Positions 17,296-26,426 are shown, numbered from the stretch's first letter. The stretch: 64,000 nucleotides of DNA from Pseudalgibacter ostreae (GCF_042427585.1 NZ_JBHMFC010000086.1:18894-82893), one strand, 5' to 3'. The notes: generated by a model not told the origin, from the sequence alone. Numbers and translations are program-made.

Positions 17296-18306
17296 ATGCT
17301 TAATTTTCATAAAGAACATAAAAATCTAGTACTTACTGCAGGGGGCGTATTTATTGCTTTGAGTATACTTATTGCCATAATCCCGGCGTATCAGATGCAG
17401 AGAACTGAACCGATTCCGGACGAAAAACCTTTAACGGCCAATGAAGAAGAAGGCTTACATATCTATGTTTCCGAAAACTGCATGGCTTGCCATACACAGC
17501 AAGTTCGTAATATTGAAATGGACAAGGTATGGGGTAGCAGGCCGTCGATTCCTTCAGATTATTATTATAGTAAAAAGCGTTTGGACTTTTGGAGACAATC
17601 GCCTTCTATATTAGGAAGTGAGCGTACAGGCCCCGATCTTACCAATATAGGAGAACGTCAACCCAGCGAAGACTGGCATTTACTACATTTATATAATCCA
17701 AGAGCAGTGGTCTCAGCGTCAGTAATGCCCTCGTATCCTTGGTTGTTTAAAGAAGTTGATAGCGCATCTATAAATAAAGATGATAAGATAGTAGCAGTTC
17801 CAAAAGAATTTTTCAATAAACCTGGGAAAAAAATAATCGCATCCTATGATGCGCTACGATTGGTAGATTATTTAAAATATTTAAAACAAACCGAACTGCC
17901 TGGTGGAAACATCAATGATTTTATTCCTGCATTACGAAAAATTCAAGAAGAAGGTATGGACGGTACAAAAGTCGGGAATATAGATGGGGCCAAGCTATTT
18001 TCGCAAGTCTGTGCAGCTTGCCATCAAGAATCCGGCAAAGGAGTTGTGGGTGCTTTCCCGTCGTTGATTGGAAGTGAAATTGTGAACGATGAAAACACAG
18101 AGAAACTGATTAGGGTCGTTATTCAAGGCTACGATGCACGTACAGATTATGGGGTTATGCCTCCTTTTGGCAATCAGCTTTCTAATGCAGAAATTGCAGC
18201 TATACTCAGCCATGAGCGAAGCAGTTGGGGTAACAATGCGACGCCCGTAACGGAAGAAGATGTGGCCAAAGTTAGGCAGTATATAGAAATGGAAATAAAT
18301 AAATAA
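17296..18306 (+). CDS. CcoO-like cytochrome c fused to a second class I cytochrome c domain
   Basis: An N-terminal membrane anchor (about 11-31) is followed by a CcoO-type domain with haem motif CMACH (62-66), the family segment QQVRNIEMDKVWG and a likely axial Met in SVMPSYPW (Met-144). After a linker, a second domain has CAACH (239-243) and VMPPFG (Met-288). The 336-residue protein thus joins a CcoO-like and a short CcoP-like domain, two haems c in all. Classical cbb3 oxidases have CcoO (one haem) and a separate CcoP (two haems). Role: electron entry to the CcoN-like subunit 13 bp upstream. Confidence 0.87.
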   Translation: MLNFHKEHKNLVLTAGGVFIALSILIAIIPAYQMQRTEPIPDEKPLTANEEEGLHIYVSENCMACHTQQVRNIEMDKVWGSRPSIPSDYYYSKKRLDFWRQSPSILGSERTGPDLTNIGERQPSEDWHLLHLYNPRAVVSASVMPSYPWLFKEVDSASINKDDKIVAVPKEFFNKPGKKIIASYDALRLVDYLKYLKQTELPGGNINDFIPALRKIQEEGMDGTKVGNIDGAKLFSQVCAACHQESGKGVVGAFPSLIGSEIVNDENTEKLIRVVIQGYDARTDYGVMPPFGNQLSNAEIAAILSHERSSWGNNATPVTEEDVAKVRQYIEMEINK

Positions 18307-18309
18307 AAG

Positions 18310-18579
18310 ATGAAAAGAAGAGCTTTAGTATTTACTTGTTTGTTTCTTTTGGGGCAATATATAACATTTGCTTGTGATGTTTGCAAGAAGAATCAGCCCA
18401 AAGGATTTGAGAATATCACCCATGGTGCGGGACCATTAGGAGATTTCGATTATTTTATTATTTGGGGTGCTGTTATTATCGTTGGATTCACCCTTTTTTA
18501 CAGTCTTAAATATCTTATAAAACCGAAAGAGAACAATCCAGACCACATAAAAAATATCGTTAGAAATGAAGGATTTTAA
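18310..18579 (+). CDS. Small exported/membrane protein with CxxC, oxidase cluster
   Basis: An 89-residue protein starting 3 bp after the dihaem cytochrome gene. It has an N-terminal signal or anchor (MKRRALVFTCLFLLGQYITFA), then CDVCKKNQPKGF with a CxxC pair lacking the haem-binding His, and one membrane helix (about 47-68) with a short positive tail. I do not recognise the family. The position argues for a small accessory or assembly subunit of the oxidase, possibly binding a metal through the CxxC; this is inference. Its end overlaps the next reading frame. Confidence 0.7.
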   Translation: MKRRALVFTCLFLLGQYITFACDVCKKNQPKGFENITHGAGPLGDFDYFIIWGAVIIVGFTLFYSLKYLIKPKENNPDHIKNIVRNEGF

Positions 18580-19006
18580 AGTTATGGAAGATAATAGGGT
18601 CATAAAAGTTTTTTTAGACGACGACCCCAAGCCGTTTGCATCTTTTGCACCACCAGTTAAAATGGTTTTAGATACTACAAAAATCCCAGATGGGAAGCAT
18701 ACCTTAAAAATTGTAGCAAAATCTTCTAACAACATAGAAGGTATTCGGGAAATTCCTTTTATAGTACGAAATGGACCAGAAATATCAGTTATAGGATTAA
18801 AAGAAAATGAAACAGTAGATGCTCAAATACCTATCACAATAAACGCTTATGGCAGTGAGACCTCCGACTTTTTTGTAATTCGTGGCTCCGAAACCCCAAC
18901 AGCTATTCCGGCATGGGTTTGGGCTTTAGTCATCTTATTTATAGCTTTCGGTTTGTTCTATATCATTATGTATTGGGATCATAACCTTTATAAATCTTTC
19001 TTTTAA
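18566..19006 (+). CDS. Ig-like-domain membrane protein of the oxidase cluster
   Basis: The product (146 residues from 18566, or 140 from the ATG at 18584) has a beta-rich N-terminal part with the pattern VKMVLDTTKIPDGKHTLKIVA...EIPFIVRNGP of a bacterial Ig-like/Y_Y_Y-type domain. A single C-terminal membrane helix (about 112-134, AWVWALVILFIAFGLFYIIMY) ends in HNLYKSFF. There is no signal peptide, so the orientation is unclear. The start at 18566 overlaps the previous gene by 14 nt. I infer a structural subunit of the oxidase from position alone. Confidence 0.7.
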   Translation: MKDFKVMEDNRVIKVFLDDDPKPFASFAPPVKMVLDTTKIPDGKHTLKIVAKSSNNIEGIREIPFIVRNGPEISVIGLKENETVDAQIPITINAYGSETSDFFVIRGSETPTAIPAWVWALVILFIAFGLFYIIMYWDHNLYKSFF

Positions 19007-19008
19007 TT

Positions 19009-19368
19009 ATGGGAAAAGAAATTATAAGTTTAGACGACATTAAAAAACTTGTAGATACTTTCTATGATAAAGTGCGGAAAGACAGTCTTTTGGCACCAAT
19101 TTTCAATAAGGTTATTCAAGACGATTGGCAAAAACATCTTGATAAAATGTACACATTTTGGCAAACCCTTTTACTTGGTGAACATACGTATTACGGGAGT
19201 CCTTTCCCTCCACATGCCAATTTGCCAATAGCAGAAGAACATTTTAATCGTTGGTTAGACTTGTTTTTTTCTACTATAGACGAAAACTTTGAAGGAGAAA
19301 AAGCAGCTGAGGCAAAATGGCGCGCCTCAAGAATTGCTGAAGTATTTCAACATAAAATTAATACTTAG
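19009..19368 (+). CDS. Group III truncated haemoglobin
   Basis: The 119-residue globin aligns with the Campylobacter Ctb type: FYDKVRKDSLLAPIF at the N-terminus with Tyr-19 at the B10 place, FWQTLLLGEHTYYG, then PPHANLPIAEEHFNRWLDLFF with His-69 as the likely proximal ligand and Trp-82 at G8. Family role: binding of O2 or NO, often tied to protection from NO or to microaerobic respiration. It starts 2 bp after the previous gene, so it is almost surely in the oxidase operon. This supports a function in low oxygen or NO handling. Confidence 0.9.
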   Translation: MGKEIISLDDIKKLVDTFYDKVRKDSLLAPIFNKVIQDDWQKHLDKMYTFWQTLLLGEHTYYGSPFPPHANLPIAEEHFNRWLDLFFSTIDENFEGEKAAEAKWRASRIAEVFQHKINT

Positions 19369-19868
19369 CTTTTAGGGTTATGGAATGCCTAATGCGTCTT
19401 TTTATTATTTAGTTTTTAAGTAGGAATAGTATACTGGAATTATACCCTGTAATATATTAAAAAGACGAGTCTTTTGGGGTATGGTGTAACAGCTATATTA
19501 TAACAAATAAAACATTCTAAGTTTTACAAATCTTAAACTCCCAATATATTTTTTTATTTAAATCTTAATCGTCTTACCAGAATTAAAACTATGCGTAACC
19601 TTGCACTAGCAGTTTAGGATGCATGGATAGTTAAAAGTTAATTAAAGCCTACAGAGCCGAAGGCGTAAAAGGTGCTTTATAAGAACTTGATTAAAAAAAG
19701 GTTGCATTACATTAAGAATGTGGCTTGTATGCGATTGATAACATATTTTTTAAAATATTGCTCTAAAAGCAACCCCTTAGCACCCTATTTTTTCAATGTG
19801 TTATTTTTTTATTTTTTGCAGTTAAAAGCTTTTATGGGCTATGCCTACTTTGTGAAAAAACAAAGCAT
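19369..19868. other. 500-bp intergenic region without a supported gene
   Basis: A 16-bp near-palindrome AAAAGAC-GA-GTCTTTT lies at 19460-19475 and may be the terminator of the oxidase operon, although the T run is short. An open frame of 70 codons at 19672-19884 has no recognisable features and overlaps the next gene, so I do not call it. No RNA gene was seen. Confidence 0.4.
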
Positions 19869-20498
19869 ATGGAACGCGTATTAATAGTGGGTGCCGCAGG
19901 AACCACAGGACATAAAATTGTAAATCTAATAAAAGCGTCGTCGCATTTTGAGCCGATAGCGATGATAAGAGATGAAAAGCAACAAGAGGCATTTAAAGCA
20001 CAAGGTATTGAAACTGTTTTAGCCGATTTAGAGCAAGATGTAACACATACAGTTAAGCATGTAGACAAGGTGATTTTTGCTGCAGGCTCGGGAGGTAAGA
20101 AGGTGAAAGCTGTCGATCAAGAGGGGGCAAAAAAGATGATAAGCGCATCAGAACAAGCACATGTTAAAAAATTTATAATGTTGAGTTCCATGGGAGCAGA
20201 CCGCCCAGAGCAAAGTGAACAACTTCAAGATTACCTCAAAGCCAAACACAATGCCGATACATTTTTAAAAGCCTCAAAACTAAATTATACCATTATAAGA
20301 CCAGGAACACTTAATAATGATAAAGGTAAAGGGAGGATCCAGTGGGCAAAATCATTATCTAAATCAGGAGAGATTACGCGTGATGATGTTGCCCAAGCGT
20401 TAGTACATGCCCTGCATGATGACATAGCTAATACGGCCACTTTTGAAATACTCCAAGGCGAAACGCCTATAGAAGAAGCGTTGAGAGCTGTTGAATAG
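19869..20498 (+). CDS. NAD(P)-binding atypical SDR-type oxidoreductase
   Basis: The 209-residue protein opens with the dinucleotide-binding pattern MERVLIVGAAGTTGHKIVNLI. It continues with DLEQDVTHTVKHVDKVIFAAGSGG, KKFIMLSSMGADRP and YTIIRPGTLNNDKGKG, the pattern of the NmrA/YwnB-like NAD(P)-binding family. The usual SDR Tyr-x-x-x-Lys is replaced by a DYLKAKHNAD segment, typical of these short members. Substrate unknown. A monocistronic unit with 217 bp between it and the next coding region. Confidence 0.83.
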   Translation: MERVLIVGAAGTTGHKIVNLIKASSHFEPIAMIRDEKQQEAFKAQGIETVLADLEQDVTHTVKHVDKVIFAAGSGGKKVKAVDQEGAKKMISASEQAHVKKFIMLSSMGADRPEQSEQLQDYLKAKHNADTFLKASKLNYTIIRPGTLNNDKGKGRIQWAKSLSKSGEITRDDVAQALVHALHDDIANTATFEILQGETPIEEALRAVE

Positions 20499-20748
20499 CA
20501 CATTCATCATCAGTATAAAATAGAATTTGAAAATTATTTAAAGTCCCAATTATCGTATTAAAATGAGAGCTTTCTTTTGAAAGTTTTGAATAGAATGACA
20601 AGGATATATAAAAATCACAATTAACCTTCTATCTGTTTATTCTCTATCAACATTAGGTTTTAATTCTAATTCCTAAAAATAGGATATAACACAATGGTGC
20701 TTATATGTTATGTAATTGCAATCCATTATAAATTTAAAAAAACATCTT

Positions 20749-21255
20749 ATGATTAAACCGAGAACCAAAACACCAGACCTTGATATTAAGTTAGTAAACG
20801 GTACAACTTGGAAGCTAAGCGACCAAAACCCAGAACACTTTACCATGTTGGTGGTGTATCGGGGCAAGCACTGTCCTGTATGTAAAGAGTACTTACAAAC
20901 CATCCAAAACCATTTAACAGACTTTACTAAAAAAGGCGTTCATGTGATAGCCATAAGTGCAGATTCTGAAGCACGAGCTAAAGCGACTTTCGAAGATTGG
21001 GCTATCGACGATTTAGCCCTAGGTTATGATTTTCCCATTGAAGAAGCAAGAGACTGGGGTCTTTATATCTCTAAAGGTATAAAAGAAGAGCCAGACCAAT
21101 TTGTTGAACCGGCACTATTTTTAATACGTCCCGATAGAACTTTATATGCCTCATCCATTCAAACCATGCCTTTTGCACGACCCGCTATTGAGGATATTTT
21201 GAAATCTCTTGATTTTGTTATTAATAAATCCTACCCTGCCAGAGGCGAAGCTTGA
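20749..21255 (+). CDS. Peroxiredoxin-like (AhpC/TSA-type) thioredoxin-fold protein
   Basis: The ATG at 20749 (MIKPRTKTPDLDIKLVNG) is preferred to a TTG at 20716. The thioredoxin fold is seen in LVVYRGKHCPVCKEYLQTIQNHL, where the active site is a C-P-V-C pair, then HVIAISADSEARAKAT and a Pro-containing strand VEPALFLIRPDR. This matches the 'peroxiredoxin-like' redoxin branch, which reduces peroxides or disulfides. No signal peptide, so cytoplasmic. It converges on another thioredoxin-fold gene, separated by a two-way terminator. Confidence 0.84.
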   Translation: MIKPRTKTPDLDIKLVNGTTWKLSDQNPEHFTMLVVYRGKHCPVCKEYLQTIQNHLTDFTKKGVHVIAISADSEARAKATFEDWAIDDLALGYDFPIEEARDWGLYISKGIKEEPDQFVEPALFLIRPDRTLYASSIQTMPFARPAIEDILKSLDFVINKSYPARGEA

Positions 21256-21291
21256 TTTTTTGCTTAGGCCAAGAGTCAATGTACTGGCATT

Positions 21292-21331
21292 AAAAAACCA
21301 TCTAAAACATATAGGGTTTAGATGGTTTTTT
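21292..21331. terminator. Bidirectional terminator between two convergent redox genes
   Basis: AAAAAACCATCTAAA (21292-21306) pairs perfectly with TTTAGATGGTTTTTT (21317-21331), a 15-bp stem with a 10-nt loop. A-tract and T-tract flanks make it act in both directions. Confidence 0.9.
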
Positions 21332-21352
21332 AGTGTTTAAAGCGTTAGTATA

Positions 21353-21799
21353 TTAGTCTTTTCTAGTTTCTATAAGGTTTTCAATGGCATAATACAATCG
21401 GTTTTGTGCATTGTCTTGTGAGCCAAAAATAGAACGAAACAATTTGCCTTCTTCTGAAATTAATAGCCATTGGGGTGTACCTTCAGCATTAAATTGATCG
21501 TAAACTTGATGATGCTCGTCTATGTAAATAGGAAACGGAACATCGCCACTTGTAAAAACAGCCTTAATAGACGCTTTGGTCCCTTCTCGATTATTAAAAT
21601 CGGCATGTATGCCAAGTACTTGAATAGTGGGATAGGTTTGCTGCAACTCATAAGCCAAAGGAATTGCTCTTCCCGTACAGCCCAAACAATCATTATTATA
21701 AATAATAATCAGTAATATTTGATCTTTATATTTCTGCATTAAATCAACAGATACGCCGTCTAAATCTTTAACGCGTATGGTTTGGATAGGAGTATGCAT
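21353..21799 (-). CDS. TlpA-like thiol-disulfide protein (thioredoxin fold)
   Basis: A 148-residue cytoplasmic-looking protein with a thioredoxin-type active site in IIIYNNDCLGCTGRAIPLAYEL, here C-L-G-C, followed by IQVLGIHADFNNREGT and the cis-Pro strand EGTPQWLLISEEGKLFR. This is the layout of TlpA/AhpC-related redox proteins. The two Cys support redox activity, but the partner is unknown. It faces the peroxiredoxin-like gene, which may be chance or a shared oxidative-stress theme. Confidence 0.8.
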   Translation of the reverse strand: MHTPIQTIRVKDLDGVSVDLMQKYKDQILLIIIYNNDCLGCTGRAIPLAYELQQTYPTIQVLGIHADFNNREGTKASIKAVFTSGDVPFPIYIDEHHQVYDQFNAEGTPQWLLISEEGKLFRSIFGSQDNAQNRLYYAIENLIETRKD

Positions 21800-21841
21800 G
21801 GGTTTTGTTTTATATTAATATTTTTTTTTAAATTTAGGTTA

Positions 21842-22741
21842 TTACGAATACAAAATCAAAAATACGCCTAATAAAATACCACATAAAGGAACTAGTTTTT
21901 TTCGCTTATTATGTTCTTTAAAAAGGAGTCCGCCAACCACCACGGCAATTAAAAGCTGACTTCTTTTAATAGCAGAAAGCAACATGATCAAAGCATCAGG
22001 ATCTTGCAATGCTTTAAAGTAAAAATAATCAGCAGCTTGCAACAGGATTCCCACGGCAGGAATACTCCAACGCCATTTAAAGGCCTTTCGTTTTTCAGCA
22101 TGAGGAAACCAGCTTATTGATAAAATAACGAGTAAAATAGCAATAACATAAAAACTAAACCAAAAAATTAAGGTTTGCGGATTTAAATCTAAATACTGAA
22201 TAAGAAACTTATCATATAAACCACTGGAAGCTCCTAAAAATGTGGCCGCAATGATAGCAAAAATCCATTTGTTGCTTTTAAAATTAATGCCTTCTTTCTT
22301 GCCTATTTTAGAGTAGAGCAACATCGAAAAAAGAATGACAAAAAAACCAAGCCATTGCAGAAGGTTTGGTCTTTCGTTATAAATAAAAATGGCACCAATA
22401 AAGGTAAAGAACGGTCCAGCAGACCGGATAGGGGTTACAATGGTTATGGGTAAATGCTTTAACGCTTGGTACGCCAAAACCCAAGATGCTGCCATAATAG
22501 CCGATTTTATAAAAATAAAACCATGAACTTCCCAAGGAATTTCCGTGATATAAAACCCTGTCGTTTTACTGTATTCGGGAAAAAATACAGAGGTAAAAAA
22601 GAAGGGTAAAATAAATATAAAGCCGGAGCCAATAGTTCCTAAAAGCACAGGGAAAACCTCATTTCCTTGTACGGCATGTTTTTTACATAAATTATGTAAT
22701 CCTAAAAAAAGCGCGGCTAAAAGCCCTAAATACATCCACAT
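21842..22741 (-). CDS. DMT-superfamily (EamA-like) transporter
   Basis: The 299-residue protein has about ten hydrophobic helices in two halves. Its first helix is MWMYLGLLAALFLGLHNLCKKHAVQG, typical of EamA-like permeases, and a Pro-Ile-Arg-Ser motif (TPIRSAGPFFTFIGA) falls before helix 4. It is not close in sequence to the DMT transporter at 1.8-2.6 kb. It lies 42 bp downstream of the TlpA-like gene's start, on the same strand, and could be transcribed with it. Substrate unknown. Confidence 0.83.
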   Translation of the reverse strand: MWMYLGLLAALFLGLHNLCKKHAVQGNEVFPVLLGTIGSGFIFILPFFFTSVFFPEYSKTTGFYITEIPWEVHGFIFIKSAIMAASWVLAYQALKHLPITIVTPIRSAGPFFTFIGAIFIYNERPNLLQWLGFFVILFSMLLYSKIGKKEGINFKSNKWIFAIIAATFLGASSGLYDKFLIQYLDLNPQTLIFWFSFYVIAILLVILSISWFPHAEKRKAFKWRWSIPAVGILLQAADYFYFKALQDPDALIMLLSAIKRSQLLIAVVVGGLLFKEHNKRKKLVPLCGILLGVFLILYS

Positions 22742-23023
22742 CGCGCGAAGATAAGCATAAGCTTATTTTTAGTGAATTATTATAAGCTCAAAAATTGAAT
22801 TTGTAGATTGGATACCATTATATATATGATAATGGCATGTAAATAGCTGGCATGCTCCAAAAATTTGAACAGTAAATTAAGTTTTAAAAAGGCTTAAATT
22901 TAAAATTATGACCCTAATTAGGATTAAAATTAACTAAGACACTTTACAAATGGTTTTTAAGAGTTAAAAATTGGTATTAAAGTATCCTATTAAACCACTC
23001 AGGGCTTCCTTAATAGTTATAAA

Positions 23024-24100
23024 TTAAGCTTTATAAAACTCAAATGCTTTGTAAATAAGAGCATCATCTACAAGGCAGTCAATTTTAGGCACCCCAATAG
23101 CTTCTAAAAGCACAAAGTTGATATTGCCATGCTCATTCTTTTTATCGTACTTAAGCAGTTCCATTATAGTATCATACTCTGATTCCTTAATCGCTACTTT
23201 CCCATAATACGCTTGGAATATATTTTTAATATCTTTCGTGGTGTCCAGTGGGAAGCCCATCAGTTCTGATGAAATAAAACACTCCAGGATCATACCTATT
23301 GCAATCGCTTCACCATGAAGCAAAGTGGTTTTATCTGTGCTACTTAAAAAGTAGGATTCGATGGCATGCCCTAAAGTATGGCCAAAATTTAAAGTTTTTC
23401 TTACGTTAGCTTCGTAAGGGTCTTGTTCTATTACATTTTTTTTAATGATAATAGACTCGTAAATCAAGCGATCTAAGTCTGTAAGCTTTAATTTTGAAAG
23501 GTCTTTAAATTGATTCCAATACGATTCCCCAGTAATTAAACCATGCTTAAGCATTTCTGCTAAGCCCGATTTCATTTGAATTTTTGGTAAAGTATCTAAA
23601 AAAGAGGTGTCTACCAATACCATATGTGGCGTGGTAATAACCCCTACTTGGTTTTTTAAATGCCCTAAATCGACCCCCGTTTTGCCGCCAACCGACGCAT
23701 CGACCATAGCCAAAAGTGTTGTTGGAACATTTATGTAAGCAATACCTCTTTTAAAAGTAGAGGCTACGAAACCGCCTAAATCTGTTATAACACCCCCTCC
23801 TATATTGATAAGGAGACTTTTTCTATCTGCATCTAGCTCTGACAAGGCATTCCAGACACCCACGCATGTTTCAATGGTTTTATTGATTTCACCCTCCTCA
23901 ATTTCAATAATCTCGATAGTGCTGGTGGTTTCCAGTTTTTCTAGAAAAGGAGGTAAGCAATACGTATGCGTATTGTTATCTACTAATATGTAGATGTTAG
24001 AAAAATTATTGTTTTTAAGATGCTCGTTTATAGAAGTGTAACAGGCTTCATTAAAATGAATCATACAATCGTTTGCTGCAAAAGAATCCATAGGTTTCAT
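23024..24100 (-). CDS. aroB: 3-dehydroquinate synthase
   Basis: The 358-residue protein shows the AroB hallmarks: the NAD-binding loop INIGGGVITDLGGFVASTFKRGI, then PTTLLAMVDASVGGKTGVD, the zinc-ligand region GLAEMLKHGLI and NFGHTLGHAIE, and LLHGEAIAIGM with a further zinc His. It converts DAHP to 3-dehydroquinate in the shikimate pathway, in the cytoplasm. No other aromatic-pathway gene is nearby. It is the last gene of a leftward group starting at alanine dehydrogenase, with 105 bp to the gene before it. Confidence 0.95.
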   Translation of the reverse strand: MKPMDSFAANDCMIHFNEACYTSINEHLKNNNFSNIYILVDNNTHTYCLPPFLEKLETTSTIEIIEIEEGEINKTIETCVGVWNALSELDADRKSLLINIGGGVITDLGGFVASTFKRGIAYINVPTTLLAMVDASVGGKTGVDLGHLKNQVGVITTPHMVLVDTSFLDTLPKIQMKSGLAEMLKHGLITGESYWNQFKDLSKLKLTDLDRLIYESIIIKKNVIEQDPYEANVRKTLNFGHTLGHAIESYFLSSTDKTTLLHGEAIAIGMILECFISSELMGFPLDTTKDIKNIFQAYYGKVAIKESEYDTIMELLKYDKKNEHGNINFVLLEAIGVPKIDCLVDDALIYKAFEFYKA

Positions 24101-24205
24101 TAAAAAATTTAAAGCTGTGAAATTAAGAAGTTTTTATATAAAATGATAATATAGCATGCACTATCTTCTTCTTTTATTATAATAGCATAGGGTTACGCGT
24201 GGCTT

Positions 24206-24799
24206 CTACTTAAACAAAACCTTAAATATCGTAATAAAAATAAGCTTTATGTCAAAAAGGAGATTATGCTTTTCTAAGTAGATTTTATTATACTTTAATT
24301 TATCTGGAATGATGGTTTTTATATAATACTCTTCGGGATCTTCAGCAGTTTTTAAAAGCTCTACTTCATTTCTATAATGGATGGAGGCTAAACCCGTAAT
24401 CCCTGGTCTAAGACTTAGAACAACATAATCGTCCGGCTTATACTGGTTTACATATATTTTTAGGTCTGGTCGAGGCCCTACAAAGCTCATATCGCCTTTC
24501 AATATATTTAAAAGTTGCGGAAACTCATCAATTTTATAGCGCCTTAAAAAATAGCCCATTTTGGTAATACGGGTGTCATTATTCCCTAAAGTGAGCAAAC
24601 CATCAGATTCAGACTTTAAATACATCGTTCTGAATTTAAAAATATCAAAATCCTTATTATTTTTCCCCACACGATTTTGAACGTATAAAACAGGACCTTT
24701 AGAATCTATTTTAATGATTATGGCTATAATTAAAAGCAAAGGAAGTAAAAAAACAATGCCTAGCAGTGAAAAAATAAAATCGAAAGCTCTTTTAATCAT
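24206..24799 (-). CDS. Undecaprenyl-phosphate sugar phosphotransferase (bacterial sugar transferase, PglC-like)
   Basis: The 197-residue protein is of the short, single-domain type: one N-terminal membrane helix (MIKRAFDFIFSLLGIVFLLP), basic FKFRTM segment, LRRYKIDEFPQLLNILKGDMSFVGPRP (with the conserved Asp-Glu pair) and RPGITGLASI. These are the hallmarks of phosphoglycosyl transferases that start O-antigen, capsule or glycoprotein glycan synthesis on the lipid carrier. It begins 9 bp after the small membrane protein. No other glycan genes are adjacent, so its pathway is unclear. Confidence 0.9.
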   Translation of the reverse strand: MIKRAFDFIFSLLGIVFLLPLLLIIAIIIKIDSKGPVLYVQNRVGKNNKDFDIFKFRTMYLKSESDGLLTLGNNDTRITKMGYFLRRYKIDEFPQLLNILKGDMSFVGPRPDLKIYVNQYKPDDYVVLSLRPGITGLASIHYRNEVELLKTAEDPEEYYIKTIIPDKLKYNKIYLEKHNLLFDIKLIFITIFKVLFK

Positions 24800-24808
24800 G
24801 ATTTTGCT

Positions 24809-25186
24809 TTATTCGATATACAAATCGAGTAGGGTAGCAGTGCTATCACAATTTTCTACTAAAAGCGCTATCGTTTTGTCTTTAAAATCTTCTTCAATAT
24901 AATATGTACCACAAGGTTTTTTTCGAGAATCACTTTTGTCATTATTAAAATTGATGTCCCCCTTAAGTAGGATTTCTTTAACCGTAACCGTGTCTATGTG
25001 TTCTTGTTCCATAGTGCGTAAAGCTGTAGTACTATAGGCTAATGTTTTTAGATTGATATTTTTAAGCACCCGAGCTTCTGGGCCATAACTACAAGATGTT
25101 TTCTTACCATTAAAGAAAAAGGCCAATACGACTAACCCTAGAGAAAATCCCACAAGGTAATAGCCGATACGCTGTATTAATTTCAT
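24809..25186 (-). CDS. Conserved hypothetical membrane-anchored protein
   Basis: A 125-residue protein with one N-terminal membrane helix (about 8-25) followed by a short soluble part holding three Cys (SCSYGPEARVLKN, KKPCGTYYI, VENCDSTAT). I do not recognise the family with certainty; I believe similar proteins occur next to alanine dehydrogenase in other Flavobacteriia, from memory. It lies 37 bp downstream of alanine dehydrogenase and 9 bp before the sugar transferase, so the three are probably one transcript. Confidence 0.65.
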   Translation of the reverse strand: MKLIQRIGYYLVGFSLGLVVLAFFFNGKKTSCSYGPEARVLKNINLKTLAYSTTALRTMEQEHIDTVTVKEILLKGDINFNNDKSDSRKKPCGTYYIEEDFKDKTIALLVENCDSTATLLDLYIE

Positions 25187-25223
25187 TTAAAATGTTTAGG
25201 TTGTACAAAATGGTCACTTTATA

Positions 25224-26426
25224 TTAAAATATAAGCAAATTAATGTCGCTATACTCTAAATTAAACCATTTTGCAACAGGTTTACTGGTTAAAATTCCGT
25301 GGTAAAAGTACAAACCATTTCTCAAACCTCTGTCGAAACGAAGTGAATTTTCTATACCGCCATCTTCCGCTATTTTTAACAGATAAGGGGTGAAAATATT
25401 ACTGATGGATACTGAAGCTGTTCGCGAGTATCTCGCAGGTATATTCGGAACACAATAATGTATAACGCCGTGCTTTATAAAGGTTGGTGTTCGGTGAGAG
25501 GTTACTTCACTGGTTTCAAAACAGCCTCCCATATCGATGCTTACATCTACAATTACCGAGCCTTTTTTCATGTTTTGAACCATGAGTTCTGTTACTACAA
25601 CAGGAGACCGATTATCACCTCTTACTGCGCCAATAACCACATCGCAACGTTTTAAGGCTTTTAACAGATTTTTTGGCTGGATAGTAGATGTGAAAAGAGT
25701 TTGTCCTAAATTGGTCTGGATTCGCCGTAATTTTGAAATGGAGTTGTCGAATATTTTAACATTTGCCCCTAAGCCAATGGCACTTCGTGCCGCAAACTCG
25801 CCAACCGTTCCTGCCCCAATGATTACCACTTCTACAGGAGGAACGCCACTAATGTTTCCAAACATAATACCGTTTCCATCCTTACTGCTGTTGGATATTA
25901 ATTCTGCGGCCACTAAAACGGAAGCGGTTCCTGCAATTTCACTTAAAGATCGTACGGCAGGATAAGCCCCATCTTCTTCCCTTATATACTCAAAGGCCAA
26001 TGCCGTAATTCTTTTGGCGGCTAAAGCTTCAAAGTACATTTTATTTTGGGTCTTAATTTGTAAAGCCGAAATTAAAATGGTCTGCGGATTGATAAGCTTT
26101 ATTTGTTCTAAACTTGGAGGTTCGACCTTAAGGATCATAGGACAAGAAAAAACCCGTTCTGTATCTTTTGTGATTTCTGCACCTGCTTCACTATAATCTT
26201 TATCACTAAAGTTAGCACCGTTTCCTGCACCAGACTCTAGTAATACTTTATGGCCATTGCTTACAATGGCAGAAACTGCATCTGGTGTTAAACAAACGCG
26301 CTTTTCTTGATAGGCCGTTTCTTTAGGGATCCCAATAAAGAGCTCTCCTTTACGTTTAAAAATCTCAAGTGTTTCTTCTTGTGGCAATAGCTGCTGCTTT
26401 GTAAAAGGAGACAGAGGTTTTAACAT
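25224..26426 (-). CDS. ald: Alanine dehydrogenase
   Basis: The 400-residue protein belongs to the AlaDH/PNT family: GIPKETAYQEKRVCLTPDAVSAIV at the N-terminus, KVEPPSLEQIKLINPQTILIS, a Rossmann motif VVIIGAGTVGEFAARSAIGLGA, and DVSIDMGGCFETS (usual place of the conserved DQGG). It interconverts L-alanine and pyruvate with NAD. It is about 30 residues longer at the N-terminus than the Bacillus enzyme; this longer form is common in Bacteroidota. The DMGG variation leaves some doubt about substrate. Confidence 0.86.
   Translation of the reverse strand: MLKPLSPFTKQQLLPQEETLEIFKRKGELFIGIPKETAYQEKRVCLTPDAVSAIVSNGHKVLLESGAGNGANFSDKDYSEAGAEITKDTERVFSCPMILKVEPPSLEQIKLINPQTILISALQIKTQNKMYFEALAAKRITALAFEYIREEDGAYPAVRSLSEIAGTASVLVAAELISNSSKDGNGIMFGNISGVPPVEVVIIGAGTVGEFAARSAIGLGANVKIFDNSISKLRRIQTNLGQTLFTSTIQPKNLLKALKRCDVVIGAVRGDNRSPVVVTELMVQNMKKGSVIVDVSIDMGGCFETSEVTSHRTPTFIKHGVIHYCVPNIPARYSRTASVSISNIFTPYLLKIAEDGGIENSLRFDRGLRNGLYFYHGILTSKPVAKWFNLEYSDINLLIF

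Noticed and set aside
19672..19884. A 70-codon open frame on the + strand after the globin gene
   Set aside because: No signal, domain or promoter is visible, and it overlaps the start of the NAD(P)-binding gene; low-complexity Phe/Tyr/Lys-rich content looks like AT-rich chance.
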